DNA from: Thereva unica
Taxonomy: Eukaryota > Arthropoda > Insecta > Diptera > Therevidae
Reading direction: 5' to 3'
DNA: 64,000 bases
Assembly: GCA_949987705.1 (NCBI GenBank)
Contig: OX465283.1
Coordinates: 3,700,207-3,764,206 of the forward strand
The notes under the pieces were generated by a model. The model searched no databases, was not told where the DNA came from, and saw nothing but the letters and a program-made list of their open reading frames with translations. Made by a program: the position numbers and the translations under genes. Shown here piece by piece: positions 1-9,899 of the stretch (positions within the stretch are counted from its first letter, which is position 1; the number at the start of each line of letters is the position of its first letter).

Positions 1-1400
1 GATCGCGTTTATCATTGATCTTGATTTTCAGAAGTCAAATTGCCTTTCTGAGAGGCTTTCTTTTTAGTATATGACGAGGAATAGTCTGCTATATATTGCC
101 CTTTGAAATAAAATACCTGTAGTATTTAGGCGACTTATCGATTCGTAGAAGCATAGATTCAAGGATTCATAGTGCTTGTAGAATGTTGGAGAATACTGTT
201 TACAATCCATTGCTGGTGTACCCTGTACCAAGTCTCCCTAACGTATTCAGACTACAGTTTATTCAGTTCCATACTAAACTCCCTTCTTACGACTACAAAA
301 TCCTACACTGATTAAAGCATAAAACTGTAAATTTTAGAAATATGTCAAAACCACCACAATCACAATCGGCAATCCCACACCAATCTCCACTAATCTACTC
401 ATATTGAAAACTCAATAAAACTCCCTCGATTACCTTTTCACTTGATTTTTAATCAATTTCTCGAAACAACAACAAGAAACAAAAACCCCCTCTGGCTTTG
501 GGGATGGGGGAGAATCGCAAAAAAGATCTTGGGAACTTCTCAAAACTACAAACAAGCCCCCCCCCCCGCCTGAAAAGGGAAAAATCACAATTTACAATGA
601 TCAAAAGTTGACTCCAATAAAGTTGGGCAAAAAGTTCGGCACCAGCCAGCAGCTCGGCTCGGAATTCGGCAGAAGCCAACTTTGTTCAGGACTTTATATC
701 TGGGCTGGCAACGTCAGTCTGGTTCCGAAGTTGGCCCTCGATGGCTCTTTAGGAGAGGCAAAGATTTGATTACAGTTTATAGGACTCCATACCTGGGCCA
801 TTCTTGCATTTGGTGATTTGGGCTGAGTTTATGGGAAGTTTGATTGTGTTATTCGGGTTGTTACATTTATTAAAGTCATATTCCACCTTTCCGGACTGTT
901 TCCTTATGGAAACGAATTGAGAAAATAGAAAAAGGGAGGATTGGAGAGCTATGGGGGCCCATTTTCAGAAATATGGGTTAAGACCTGAAATGTAGAAGCA
1001 TATTAAGAACTTGTTTTAATAATATGGAGGATGAGGATATTAATATTTCCAAACACCATAGCGGGTCAAAGAAGAAGAAGAAGATAGTAGCTCTGCAATC
1101 AACATTCATACATAATTTTGGTGGTCATATGCACTCATAAAATTCACTATTGCCGAAAACTGAATGTAAGTCGATTTCTGTGATTGTGAACTCTACTAGG
1201 TGATCCTTGACAACTACGCTAAAGAGAAGATATGCCGATCCCTGTTGCTCTATCATTAAGGCCCCCAACTACTATCCTAGAGTTCTGTGGTCCTATTCCA
1301 CTAAGCAACATGGTCCTCCGTCGTTTCATTTCTTCTAATCACAAAATATCCTCTCCAGGCATCACGTTAGGGTAAGGTAAGCAAAGCTGAAAATGCTATA
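1..1400. other. AT-rich non-coding DNA
   Basis: I see no gene or recognisable element here. Frames are short and interrupted. The only notable local features are a run of nine C near 559-567 inside a purine/pyrimidine-biased stretch and a short AAGAAG-rich patch near 1070-1083. Confidence 0.5.
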
Positions 1401-1420
1401 GTATCGAGGGCTATATTACA

Positions 1421-1560
1421 GTAACTTAATTAATTTGAACAGAAATCCCACCGCTGCCACCAATTTTTTGGTTATATTTGGGTATAAGTTATTAATAAAA
1501 AGATCCAGGTGGTGAAGAATGTCTTACCACAACAAACCCAAATTTTGAAAAAAGGCGACA
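1421..1560. repeat. Dispersed repeat block with PBS-like core, copy 1
   Basis: The block carries ATCCCACCGCTGCCACC at 1445-1461, then a T/A-rich tail with 'attaataaaaagat' near 1490-1503 and a 'ggtggtga' patch. Nearly the same series of words recurs at 6961-7085, and its first half recurs at 3225-3410. On the minus strand it reads as AT-rich DNA followed by TGGTGGCAGCGGTGGGAT, which resembles an LTR end plus primer-binding site (inference). It runs directly into a LINE-A reverse transcriptase fragment. Confidence 0.6.
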
Positions 1561-3223
1561 GTCGGGAATGCAAGAATTATCGCGATATTAGCTTCCTTTC
1601 CATCGTAGGAAAAGTATTTACGAAAATCATACAATCGAGGCTACACAAACATCGAGAACATGGATTTAAACCACATCGAGGATGCTAAAGGAAGAAAGAA
1701 TTCGTTGCCGCAAATGAACTGTCGTCGTTTTCATCGATTTCAAATCCGCTCGATTGGCACAGCTTGTGGATAGCCTTGGAAACCGACCACGTGCATTGAA
1801 AATCATGCAACTTCTCCAAGCGTCGTATCATGGCTTAACCAGCAGCGTTCATATTCGAAGTAACTTATCCGACGAGTTTCCGATTCAAACGGGTCTCGAA
1901 CAGGGAGACGTTTCTCCGCCACTTCTCTCGAACGATATGATTGACGGGACTATGCGAAAATCATTCGATGGACGACGCAGAGTTTATACGACGACAACAA
2001 CTTCTTAACCAACTTGATGACACCGATGCCGAAGCAACGGACATCTTATAAGACATTTCCCGCATTTCCCAGTCATACTTACGTAATTAATGCTCCTTAA
2101 ATCCCTAATGGGACATAGGGCGGAAACAGTTGCCCTCCAGCGGACAGATTTCACGCGACAGCTCTCAGCTCTGACCAGGAATTCCTAGTTGATGCGGCCT
2201 CTGCTAGTAGGGTTCTCTTCCACGTTGTCCTAGGTCTTCCGACTCGACAGGATCCTTGCGGATTACAGTCAAGGGCCTGTTTGACCAGACTCTCGTTTTC
2301 GCGTCGCAAGGTGTGGCCAATCCAACTTCATTTCCTTCGCTTGATTTGGTCGTCTATCCTTTCTTGGCAGCACATAGTTCTTCGTTTGAAATTCTATCTT
2401 GCCCGCGGATTTTTAGGATACGACGTAGGCATCTGTTGATTAAAACTTGTAAATTTGACACCCTGTGATGAATTGGGTGACTTTCCATGTTTGGTTAAAA
2501 ATCATTGCGGAAATGACGAAATGCTCATAACGGACGTATCGAGTAGGCCAGTGTTCACCTCGATGGAACCCAAACCCAACACGCTCCGATGTTCAAATAT
2601 TTGGGATCATTCATTCAAGAACAGAAAGTGGTATCAACGCCCGACGTTAACAACCGCATTTGTCAGGCAATAGCTATATTCGCCTTGCTCAAGTGGTACA
2701 TAAGGGAACGAGCAAATATTACCATTGAGACGTAAGTACGACTTTCGTTGATCCTTCCGATTCTTCTTTATGAAACGTGGACAATGCTCAAACTGGACGT
2801 TAAGAAGCTCGAGGTCTTCCAAATGCGATGCTGGAGGTAGATTGTCGGTGTCTCACTCCGCGAATAACTTCGAAACGAGACTGTGAGACAAATATGCGAT
2901 CAGCAGACACTGATCGAAGAAGAAATTCCAAAACATCGACCACGGTGGTTTGAACATGTTTGCCGAATGAAAGATAACCGCTTGCCATGTAAACTTTTCT
3001 GGCGAGACCTCCCTAGGAGTGGATAATTCAGCGATCGGCACCGAAGGAAACCTGGGTAAAAAATATCGAGGGCGACTGAAAGGATCAACTATTATCAGTT
3101 ACCTAGGCTCAAGACGTCGCCAAAAATCGTCAATAATGTAAACGAATCGTGAATGGGGTTCGAGATCCACCATACACCATCCATCACTCCGATCGCAAGC
3201 CAACGGATCAAAAAAGAAGAAGA
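1545..3223 (+). mobile_element. LINE-A non-LTR retrotransposon, decayed RT-to-3' end copy
   Basis: This is a broken reverse transcriptase region of an endonuclease-RT LINE. Starting near 1550 the conceptual frame gives the RT 'finger' words 'KNYRDISFLSIVGKVFTKII' (canonical NYRGIsLLs..GKvf). The 1754-2008 frame then gives 'LQASYHGLTSSVHIRS' and 'GLEQGDVSPPLLSNDMIDG', which is RT motif B. After an interruption at 2083-2490 the same element resumes and runs through a C-terminal region (2750-3120) shared with the copies at 5883-6408 and 21360-21520. It ends in an ACGGATCAAAAAAGAAGAAG tail. The endonuclease half is absent, so the copy is 5'-truncated. Frames shift repeatedly and it cannot encode a working protein. 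Confidence 0.8.
2083..2490 (-). mobile_element. LINE-D 3' fragment nested in LINE-A
   Basis: On the minus strand this stretch reads as the carboxy-terminal region of LINE-D: 'TWKVTQFITGCQIYKF', then 'INRCLRRILKIRGQDRISNE', then the region corresponding to 'NPQG..RVGRPRTTW'. The same words occur at 30130-30178/30680-30830 and 57750-57955. LINE-A sequence stops at the 'cagtcatac' word near 2078 and resumes near 2490 with 'ttaaaaatcattgcgga', matching the uninterrupted copy at 21080-21120. This is therefore an insertion into an older LINE-A. No clear target-site duplication survives. Confidence 0.7.
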
Positions 3224-3224
3224 T

Positions 3225-3410
3225 CTTTTCCTCTTGTATTTTCTTTTACTAAACCTTTATTTCTTCAAAAATATTGTAGTTTTACTATTCAAAAATACTT
3301 GTAGTCATTCCAAAAATTAAAATAATTAATTTGAGCAAAAATCCCACCGCTGCCACCAATTTTTTGGGTATTTATGAGTATAAGCTAATAATAAAAGGAT
3401 TGCTTAAGCC
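3225..3410. repeat. Dispersed repeat block with PBS-like core, copy 2
   Basis: It begins just after the LINE-A tail. The words 'taaacctttatttcttc' and 'attccaaaaattaa' are shared with 6900-6965, and ATCCCACCGCTGCCACC lies at 3341-3357, followed by the T-rich 'aattttttgg' and 'gagtataag' words. The block lies between LINE fragments in all three of its copies, which suggests it belongs to a composite that was duplicated as a unit. Confidence 0.55.
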
Positions 3411-5240
3411 TTTTTGACCATCGACGGCTTTCTCACATATGATCCATATTTAATAATAATAAAAATATAGCATTAACCGAAGATTTACCATATCTACCAA
3501 ATCGCTAAACTAGCATCACAGTATCTGGTATTAATTTGATGGTGGACTAGAAGTACCGGGTAACGACAAATCTTGATTTTGTCACATAAGAAGACGAAGA
3601 AGTTTTTATGTGGCAGTTCTAAACTGAGGAATCTATGTTTGTATAGCTGGTCTGCCAAGTCGTTGTTCACATAATGGTGCTGTGTATAATATAGCAGGAT
3701 TCAGGAAGGTGTTAAAGGAGATGGCGATGTACCTTGCGTGTGAGCTCTTGTATATTTCAGGAGTTCGGAAATGCAGATTGTGTAAGGTTGTTCCACAATC
3801 GAATTGTTCTATTTTTGAACGATTTTTTCGCTACAAATTTATTTTAGTTCTTTTTTTGACTCAATACTATGCATTATTAAATTTTTGGGCTAACATTGAT
3901 TCAGTTTTGAGCTAGCTAAAAGGAAGCCATGCATTCACCACACTTGATCCATAGCAGTACAACGAGAATCGTCCCTAAAAATACATCATTCCATCAAAGC
4001 ACCCTGTATATCCGTGCGTCTAGATGGTCCGGGTTAATAATTTCTAATTGGACCAAATTTATAACGAGAAAGAAGAGCAATGAAAAGAACCACCCCCACC
4101 GCCAGCGGAAAATAGAATAATCACACGAGCTTAAGTTTAATCAGTATCATTATTTCTCATCAATGTTGAGAAGCACCCCGTCATTTATATAAAATATCCC
4201 AATAACGTGAATGTAATTACCTGAACTTAAGTACCCAATGAGAGCGACAATAAAACACCCCAGGGTTTATGAGACATAACGTGGGACCATTATTTGGACA
4301 TGGTCATTAGGTTATTATTGCACGTATTAGCGTCTTTATGCTTCCGTTTTTATTGCTATGACATGTAAGCAGGGAGGATACACGTGACATAAAACATAAT
4401 TTCGAAATAATATGTGGCTGTGTTTTTTGTGTGGGGGGGTTGTGGATGGGGGATGACGAGGGTGCTGCTGTACGACGCTACCAGAGCCACTGAACCTCGT
4501 TGCGATGAATGATAAGGAACGGGCCCGGCGTGTGGGGGCGCGGGGGGCCGAGAGGGAGGATTTTGACGGATTTATATGTGAATTTGTGCGGACGCTAAAC
4601 TTTGTAGTCTTAATAAGTTTCTTATTTGGATAACATGTAATGCAGCCAACAAGAAAATTATAATCAAAGTTCATCCTTCGTTTTAAGGGGCGAAGTTTTG
4701 TTACTTGCGCTGCTCCCCAATGGAACATGTCGATGGGTACGCTCTTTTTTTATATCCCTTAGGGGTGTGCTCGTCTTGGTTGTTCAAGATTAACGTATTG
4801 AGATTAAAATTGAGGAGTTGTGGAATGTTCGTAGAAAGTAGTAAACATTGTCAAAGAGCATCTTTTGGAATTGGTAAATACAAATTCCATTTTGTACATT
4901 ATAACTTTGAAATATTTAAATTCTTGTGGGATTTACCTCTTTTTTCTCGAGATTAGTTGCAGAGTCGTGACGCAATTTAACAAACACATGGTAAGATATC
5001 ATTTTTGAGAGTCTAGAGTAGTTCGCTTCTATTCTGTTCTATGTCATATGAAAGATATTTTATAACAAGTTAAAGAAACACGATCGTTTTTTTTTTCGCG
5101 CGAAGATCACGCAGGAAATTACATAAAGCTTATTCTACAAAAATAGAACAACTGAGCAACACTCTTCGATTTGGAGGGGCACGAGATTGACAACGACAGA
5201 ATTGATTCAAACCATCAGAAAAAAACAGTGAAGATCTATC
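3411..5240. other. Non-coding DNA with a G-rich patch
   Basis: I find no supported gene. Open frames such as 3682-3915 and 4336-4728 (-) show no family-like content. A cluster of G runs lies on the plus strand at 4430-4470 and 4529-4560. Confidence 0.45.
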
Positions 5241-5242
5241 AT

Positions 5243-5509
5243 TCATACCACGATCATCTGAGAAACTTGAGATATGTAAGCAGTTTCAATATTTGAGTTT
5301 ACCATGAAAAATATAATTTGACGGCGCATGCCAGACATGAAGATGATGTGTTGACAGACCCATCATATTCTAACGATCTGGCGCCGTCCGACTTTTAATT
5401 GTTTCTCGTTGTTCACAACTCCCTGCTCCGAGAGCATTTGTTCTTCCATAAGAATTTGTTAGAAAAACCTAAGGGCTCGTGTTAGAATTCGGTCATACCA
5501 CGATCATCT
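5243..5509. repeat. 17-bp direct repeats 250 bp apart
   Basis: TCATACCACGATCATCT occurs identically at 5243-5259 and 5493-5509 and brackets the mariner-like fragment. Mariner duplicates only TA, so this is not a mariner target duplication. It may be a local duplication or the TSD of another insertion that carried the mariner scrap. Confidence 0.5.
5335..5475 (+). mobile_element. Mariner-family transposase fragment (C-terminal)
   Basis: The plus strand encodes 'DPSYSNDLAPSDF', then a stop, then 'LFLVVHNSLLREHLFFHKN'. This corresponds to the hallmark HPPYSPDLAPSDYHLF block around the third catalytic aspartate of mariner transposases, followed by the start of the C-terminal helix region. Only about 45 codons are recognisable. 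There are no inverted repeats and at least one in-frame stop, so this is a dead scrap of a Class II element. Confidence 0.65.
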
Positions 5510-5550
5510 AACTCACACTCAAGACCAGATGCAGACCTGAGTCCCCATCC

Positions 5551-5592
5551 GATGACTATACTACGTCTTGCAGCAGATGACTATACTACGTC
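5551..5592. repeat. Short tandem duplication, 25-bp period
   Basis: GATGACTATACTACGTC occurs at 5551-5567 and again at 5576-5592. The flanking region (5593-5880) contains short GC-richer frames that I cannot assign to a family. Confidence 0.6.
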
Positions 5593-5882
5593 GTGGGGCG
5601 GTCCACGAGGGGACATTGCAAGTCCTAATCGTAAGCTTTGTCTAACCAAACTTGTAGCCAATTTAGCCACCCGTCCGCCTTAGCTTGTCAATTTAGTCCA
5701 CAGAGAACGCCATCTCTTTGAATAGTGGGCGATGCACTCTGTGGAGTACTCTCCACTCCTGCACCCTTAGGGTCCTGTCCGTCGGCACGGTAACATGGCT
5801 ACAGGCAGCTGTCCTAGTCTACAGTAACGAGCCTTGCTCCTTGCTAGGGCTCAAAGACCAAGAAACAAGGACTTCTCGGCCG

Positions 5883-6408
5883 GATTCTTCTTCTTCTTCT
5901 TCTTTGATCCGTTAGCTGACGGTCCGAGTGGGACGTCCCCGCAACGGATACGCTGCTGTCGGTGCCGCTTGGTCTCGAACTCTATTCACGATTCGCTCCC
6001 ATTCTTGTCGGTTTTTGGCCACGTCTCGAGCCTCGGTAGCTGATAACCGTTGATTCTTTAGGTCACCCTCGATATTCTTTAGCCAGGTTTTCTTCGGTGT
6101 CCATCTCTGAATTCTCCAGTCTGCCGGACGGTCTCACCAAAGAAGTTTACGTGGCAAGCGGTCATGATCCATTCGGCAAACATGTCCAAAACAACCGCAG
6201 TCGACGTTTTTGCAATTCTTCTTCGATCAGTGTCTGCTGATCGCATCTTTGTCTGCCTCTTTTCTAAGGCGATCGCGTAGTGAGACACCGAGGATCTGCC
6301 TCTAGCATCGCATTTGGAAGACCTCGAGCTTTTTAACGTCCAGTTTGAGCAGTGTCCACGTTTCAAATCCATAAAGAAGAATCGGAAGGATCAAAGTTCG
6401 GTAAAGAC
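5883..6408 (-). mobile_element. LINE-A 3'-terminal fragment
   Basis: Read on the minus strand, this matches 2740-3223 in order: the 'GLPNAMLEADPRCLTTRSP'-like patch, a 'GSADTD(R)RR' patch, and the LNTxx-type C-terminal region. It ends in GGATCAAAGAAGAAGAAG near 5884-5910. The 5' border near 6408 lies in the thumb region of the RT. It is truncated at the 5' end and frameshifted. The longer (GAA)n tail than in the 2.7-3.2 kb copy supports a genuine 3' terminus generated by target-primed reverse transcription. Confidence 0.75.
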
Positions 6409-6499
6409 CAGCTGAGCCACAGATGAGTGGCAAATATTTCTCAGCCCAGCTGAGAAGTACGCCTTCTCTATTTGAAGGGTTACTCTATTATTATTATAT

Positions 6500-6775
6500 A
6501 CCACGCTAACCTAGCCCATTCTGATTTTTGGATCAGGACTTTGAAAGTGGCTGATGAAGCTGTTCTAGGCACTTTTGAAAGAAAAATTCTACGCACAATA
6601 TTTGGCGATGTCTGCGAAAACTTCCAATGCAGAAGGAGATATAATCATGAATTATACCGAAGACCCCGCATTGTCAAAAGTATAAAATTTAGTAGACTAC
6701 TATGGGTAGCACACTTACAAAGGCTTGACGATAGCAAAAAATTGATGAGGGCTTGTAAACAGCTGGTAACTAATT
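6500..6775 (+). mobile_element. LINE-B-type C-terminal fragment
   Basis: The 6472-6903 frame contains 'FERKILRTIFGDVCEN', 'RRRYNHELYRRPRIVKSIKF' and 'LLWVAHLQRLDD'. These align with 'FERKILRRIVGPVCEEGRFR', 'LYNDEIYERYRDIDVVKKIK' and 'LRWAGHLARM' of the LINE-B ORF at 24368-25513. This is the conserved post-RT region of insect endonuclease-RT LINEs. Sequence after about 6775 in the same frame is no longer family-like. It is divergent from the 25 kb copy and could be a sister lineage. Confidence 0.7.
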
Positions 6776-6871
6776 TAGATGAAGAAATATCTATCTGCAA
6801 GAAAGAGTCATATATTCTATCCTGTTGCGTCTTTTTGAAGTCGAACTCTTTGAAGCTGATTTGTTCTTGCA

Positions 6872-7085
6872 TGTGCTTTTCGTTTTGTATTTGCTTTTGG
6901 TAAACCTTTATTTCTTCGTACTATTCTGATATTTTTAAACCGTTGTAGTTATTCCAAAAATTAACTTAATCAGTTTGAGCAGAAATCCCACCGCTGCCAC
7001 CATTTTTTTGGTATATTTGAGTATAAGTTATTAATAAAAAGATCTAGGTGGTGAGGAGGTGATGTCTTACCACAACAAATCCAAA
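6872..7085. repeat. Dispersed repeat block with PBS-like core, copy 3
   Basis: It holds ATCCCACCGCTGCCACC at 6985-7001 and shares words with both 3225-3410 (its left part) and 1421-1560 (its right part, including 'attaataaaaagatct' and 'aggtggtgagg'). As at 1.5 kb, it is followed at once by LINE-A RT sequence with 'ggcgacagtcgg', so the junction itself is repeated. Confidence 0.6.
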
Positions 7086-7560
7086 TTGTGAAAAAAGGCG
7101 ACAGTCGGAAATGCAAGAATTATCGCGGTATTATCCTTCTTTCGATCGTCGGCAAAGTATAGGAACAGCAACAAGGATTATAGGAACAGGAACAAGTACA
7201 AGAACATCGAGAGCAAACAAGTCGGAAAGAACAAGCGAGATTTAGACCATATCGAGGATGCATTGATCCAATATTCGCTCTCCGTCAGCTAATGGAAGAA
7301 AGAATACGTTAAGGCAAACGAACTGTCTTCGTTTACATCGATTTCAAATCCGCTTTCGATTGAATCAACTGTTGGAACCGCTTGTGGCCTTTTAAATCAT
7401 CCAACTACCCCAAGCCTCGTACCATGGCTTAACCAATAGCGTTCGTATTCGAAGCGACTTATTCGAGGAATTCCTGATTCAAACGAGTGTCGAACAGGGA
7501 GACGTCTCTCCGCCATTCTCTCCTTCGTAACCGACTTGATGTTCGCCGACGATAGCGCCG
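7078..7560 (+). mobile_element. LINE-A RT fragment, copy 2
   Basis: Collinear with 1550-2000: the RT finger words (GKV region), the 'GCIDPIFALRQLMEER'-type helix, a degenerate motif A ('VYIDFKSAFD'), motif B remnants and 'TDLMFADDSA' with FADD as the catalytic box near 7530-7555. There are several frameshifts and internal deletions. It is fused at about 7560 to the C-terminus of a different LINE. Confidence 0.75.
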
Positions 7561-7742
7561 CATCGCTGATGGAAAGCGAAAATCAGTTCGGCCAAATAAG
7601 CGATACATGGACTCCGTTGAGGAAGATTTAGTAAAGTTAGGCATACGTAATTGGAAGTCATTAGCAAGGAACCGAACGGCATGGAGAGAAACGTTGGAGG
7701 AAGTCAAGGCCAATAATAGGCTGTACTGCTACAGATGATGAA
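7560..7742 (+). mobile_element. LINE-F C-terminal tail
   Basis: In one frame this gives 'GKRKSVRPNKRYMDSVEEDL', then 'VKLGIRNWKSLARNRTAWRE', then 'TLEEVKANNRLYCYR' and a stop at about 7735. This is the typical carboxy terminus of arthropod endonuclease-RT proteins (GRP..RW.DDV..DL...GI..W...A.DR..WR). It resembles the tail at 50740-50915 more than LINE-B or LINE-D. The preceding RT half belongs to LINE-A, so this is a junction of two elements or a deletion chimera. Confidence 0.65.
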
Positions 7743-7744
7743 AA

Positions 7745-9050
7745 TGGATAAGCAGAAGTGTAAAAAGTAGGTAGTGCAGCAGTTTAGCCTGGGAACCAAA
7801 CTGTCAGTAGAAACTAATCAACAGGCGAAGTTATTGAAACCGTTAATAAACCCTTATGACGCCCTAAAACGGGGACTGCATCGTGGTAGATCAAACTTTC
7901 GCTGGATATGTGGTATAGGTAGAACAAGCTGTACTTGCCAAACGACACACTGTACAGTATCAGCCGGAATCGAGATCTGTGCAAAGAGAAGTGAAAAGAG
8001 ATCCCAATGGACTTCCATTGCTAGAAGCGAATAAGTAATTTAGCAAGGAGGAAGTTAAATCTTGAAAACCTTAGTTCCGTTCATTCCTACTTAAAATCTG
8101 CCCAGCATTTGCCAGTATAATGAACATAATTAACAAAACCCCTTAATTTTAATCAACTTTCGAATCAAAACTGTTAAAAGTTATGAAAATTGAAATTTTT
8201 GCGGGCAATTTGCTCGTTAATATTTAATTACCGTGGATAAATTCCCTTAAAACTCATCCGAGATATCGCGTAACTTACTTAGGAATCTTCTCAGGTAAAC
8301 TTTACCGGATTGCACCTAAACGTGCAGAGCATCAACTAATTTGTAAGTTACCTACGTGCACTGATTCGTGCGCCACCCCCGCTAATTTGCACGTTTCACC
8401 TGAACTTCCGGCCGTGCTAGGAGCTGCTTAGGTAATTGAGAGTTAGACGAGAACATTTTGATTTTCACGTGAGTGGCTCGGGATTTTTTTCAGCGCCCAT
8501 TTTTTCGGTGTGTCGTTTCACCCCCACCCCCACCACCGCCATATCGATTTTCGTCCTTATTCATGTGCTCGTTCTTAATCCTTTGTGGTGGCAAATAGTT
8601 GGGATTATCCTTGAAATTTTGCCGTTGTGTTTGTTCTAATCCAAAACAGCACCGCAGGAGAATTTTAAGAAACGGAACGGCATTTCCCGACTGCTCTCGG
8701 TGTTCTCTGTTCGGGTCGTTATCCTTCAAACACACTTAAATCTCCTTCATCTGATTTCGGGGAGGCCAATGCTGATAGCGAAAAAGGATCTTATTCAAAA
8801 GCGAATTTCGGGCTTTAAGGCAACATTAATTATGTAGGCAAAAATTACAATTTCGTTTCCAGGGATTACTTCCTTATTAGCTGAGACGAGTGACAGAATC
8901 CTGCCCCCATATGAAATTCTAAATACGTGATCCCAAAGCTTTGTTGAATATTCAAAGGGTAGATAAAGGCATTTATAATATGGTTTTTCATGGAAATTTT
9001 AAGCAGAGGCTTTGCGGCGTGCTTTAATTATATTAATTGCGCACACAGAG
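7745..9050. other. Non-coding DNA
   Basis: Nothing supportable was found. A C-rich run (ccccacccccaccacc) lies at 8521-8537. The short frames have no family resemblance. Confidence 0.45.
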
Positions 9051-9055
9051 CCCGA

Positions 9056-9085
9056 CGTACACACACACATACACACCGACACATG
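9056..9085. repeat. CA-rich microsatellite
   Basis: An interrupted (AC)n tract: acacacacatacacaccgac. Confidence 0.8.
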
Positions 9086-9279
9086 TAGAAACTGTATAGA
9101 GCCGAATTAAGCAAGTCCTTTTCTTCATTAAGAATTGCAGGGTTTTATTAAGCCTTTTTTTACTTCTTTGCGTTCTTTGGTGGCTAAATGAAAGGACGAT
9201 TTTTTTTTTGGATTCGGTTTGAGTGGATTTTTGTTTCGTTTCATTTGGATGATGATTTTGGAAGGATTTTGTGATAAAG

Positions 9280-9760
9280 GAAGTGATGTTTCAAGATCGT
9301 AGTGTGGCTCTAGGAAGACGGAAGCACTTCGGATTCAAGAATCAGTGCCTCTTTTAACTGCTCACTACACAGGTCTCGATTCTGGGCCAATGCTATACAC
9401 TTTGGCATTTAGCAAGCTTAGCTTGTTCTTGTCTACGCCACCCATCTAGCAGAAGTTTGGTCTACATCGCTGTTACAATTGATATCGCTTGTGAACCCGA
9501 GTGTGCATGTAGTCTTGAACGCCGCCCATGTGAGATTAGGTGAACTTTGCTGTGTCTTGGATGAGCTTTCGCGCTTGTGGAATTAAGTGAAGCTTCGATG
9601 GGGCTGGTTTGTATCTTTGATGAGCTTTCAGGTCGGGTGAGCTTTTGTCATCGAATCTGTAGATGAACTTATGGGATTTTGCGCGGCAATAGAACTTCGC
9701 TGTGTCTTGTCGGGAATGTGATCCGGTTTCTAAAAATTGAGCCAAGAATTAAATTAATCT
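9280..9760. repeat. Degenerate GAGCTTT/GCTGTGTCTTG repeats
   Basis: The words 'gatgagctttc', 'ggtgagctttt' and 'gctgtgtcttg' recur irregularly between about 9540 and 9715. This looks like an old, decayed tandem array. The minus-strand frame 9536-9745 reads through it but has no family-like content, so I do not call it a gene. Confidence 0.35.
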
Positions 9761-9899
9761 CTGATAGAGTTGGAACTTTTTGCCACTTCTAAGAAGTAAG
9801 CAAAGATCTGTTGGAGTTAGCGACCTGGAAGCTTTTGCAAAATCTATTCTCAGAAGGCTACCATTAGATGTTATCGCCATCACCTTTTAAAACTTTAGC

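Noticed and set aside
4336..4728. 130-codon minus-strand frame
   Set aside because: Runs across G/C homopolymer patches, with no domain-like pattern and no supporting context.
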